Source of the DNA: Foliimonas ilicis | GTDB taxonomy: Bacteria > Pseudomonadota > Alphaproteobacteria > Rhizobiales > Rhizobiaceae | Assembly: GCF_039939195.1 (NCBI RefSeq) | Contig: NZ_JBDUUH010000006.1 | Span: forward strand, 1-64,000 | DNA: 64,000 nt | Direction: 5' to 3' | In this document: positions 63,661 through 64,000 of the stretch, piece by piece | Position numbering within the stretch: the stretch's first letter is position 1 | Layout of the letters: each line of letters starts with the position of its first letter | The notes under the pieces: model-generated | Seen by the model: only the letters and a program-made list of their open reading frames with translations | The model's database searches: none | What the model was told of the DNA's origin: nothing | Made by a program: the position numbers and the translations under genes

Positions 63661-64000
63661 ATGTCCAGCTTCGATACCTCGCTTCCTCCCCTTCTATCCT
63701 CGGTTGAATCGGGCGACCCCACCGTTCACGATCCTCGCCGACGGCGAAGCATTCTGATTACCGTTTGCATCGCGCTGATGGCCGTGATCGCCGCAGTGAC
63801 CGGGCTCAACGTCGCGCAACCGCACCTCGCCCTCGATCTGGGTGCTTCCCAGAGCCAGGTTCTCTGGATGATCAACATCTACGCGATCAGCCTCGCAGCC
63901 CTGTTGCTGCCGCTCGGCGCGGTCGGAGATCGGTGGGGCCGCAAGCCAGTGCTGCTGATCGGTCTCGGTGTCTTCGGTATTGCCAACATCGCGTCGGGCC
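63661..64000 (+). CDS. MFS efflux transporter, DHA2 type (partial)
   Basis: The first 113 codons of a multidrug-type exporter that runs past the window. It starts with a polar, Arg-rich N-terminus (residues 1-30), then a hydrophobic segment (TVCIALMAVIAAVTGLNVA) and the MFS motif A, GDRWGRKPVLL. It is the expected target of the divergent Rrf2 regulator. Substrate unknown. Confidence 0.9.
   Translation, partial: MSSFDTSLPPLLSSVESGDPTVHDPRRRRSILITVCIALMAVIAAVTGLNVAQPHLALDLGASQSQVLWMINIYAISLAALLLPLGAVGDRWGRKPVLLIGLGVFGIANIASG

Overview
The window looks like part of a large plasmid or a heavily rearranged genomic island from an alphaproteobacterium of the order Hyphomicrobiales (Rhizobium, Agrobacterium or Brucella/Ochrobactrum relatives). 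The evidence is the mix of families: an HWE sensor kinase, DUF982, a ROSE-controlled Hsp20, Ti-type traAFB/traCDG genes with their oriT, and many small rhizobial-type hypothetical genes. No rRNA, tRNA, CRISPR array or replication genes were seen. Gene content and the density of broken genes argue against a core chromosomal segment.

Layout. 1-12 kb: stress and signalling genes (Hsp20 behind a ROSE thermometer, DUF982, a PAS-HWE histidine kinase, a membrane diguanylate cyclase, a cold-shock protein, an EamA exporter, a PNPOx-like stress protein) and several small genes of unknown function. 12.9-18.9 kb: a LuxI/LuxR pair beside a PduX-like GHMP kinase that overlaps a cysteine-synthase-like PLP enzyme, a convergent zinc-ribbon threonine-synthase homologue, a small XRE regulator with its own dyad operator, and a GNAT acetyltransferase. 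18.9-23 kb: a five-gene operon for an Ehu-like amino-acid/ectoine ABC importer and a DoeB/AstE-type deacylase. 23-25.2 kb: small regulators, an orphan CDI immunity protein and a hipB with a truncated hipA. 25.2-33 kb: the DNA-processing half of a Ti/Ri-type conjugation system around oriT, without traH or the trb mating-pore genes in view. 33-46.5 kb: a patchwork of stability and defence genes: a decayed antitoxin, an EcoRII-type restriction-modification system with Vsr, an ankyrin protein, a higBA pair with a broken toxin, an intact phd/pemK-like pair, a tyrosine recombinase beside inverted repeats, a frameshifted zinc-hook ATPase, a truncated isomerase/GntR junction and an IS6-family remnant. 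46.5-62.8 kb: a catabolic region with two LysR regulators, two branched-chain-type solute-binding proteins, one livHMGF set, 3-hydroxyanthranilate dioxygenase, a DapA-family enzyme, an aspartate-dehydrogenase-like enzyme, an amidase-like alpha/beta hydrolase, a metallo-beta-lactamase-fold hydrolase and an aldehyde dehydrogenase. 62.8-64 kb: an Rrf2 repressor divergent from the start of an MFS exporter, with two near-identical operators between them.

The most interesting system is the quorum-sensing-linked kinase/PLP-enzyme pair at 12.9-14.9 kb. The overlap of the two genes suggests a hand-off of a phosphorylated hydroxy-amino acid (phosphothreonine or phosphoserine) into a beta-replacement or elimination reaction, giving an unusual amino acid. 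The nearby threonine-synthase homologue, GNAT enzyme, deacylase and amino-acid importer could make, modify, recover or degrade that product. The link between these genes and the chemistry is inference; the family assignments rest on visible motifs. The second candidate is the 9-gene transport-and-ring-cleavage operon at 53.7-61.6 kb, which appears to import and degrade an aromatic compound through 3-hydroxyanthranilate or a close analogue.
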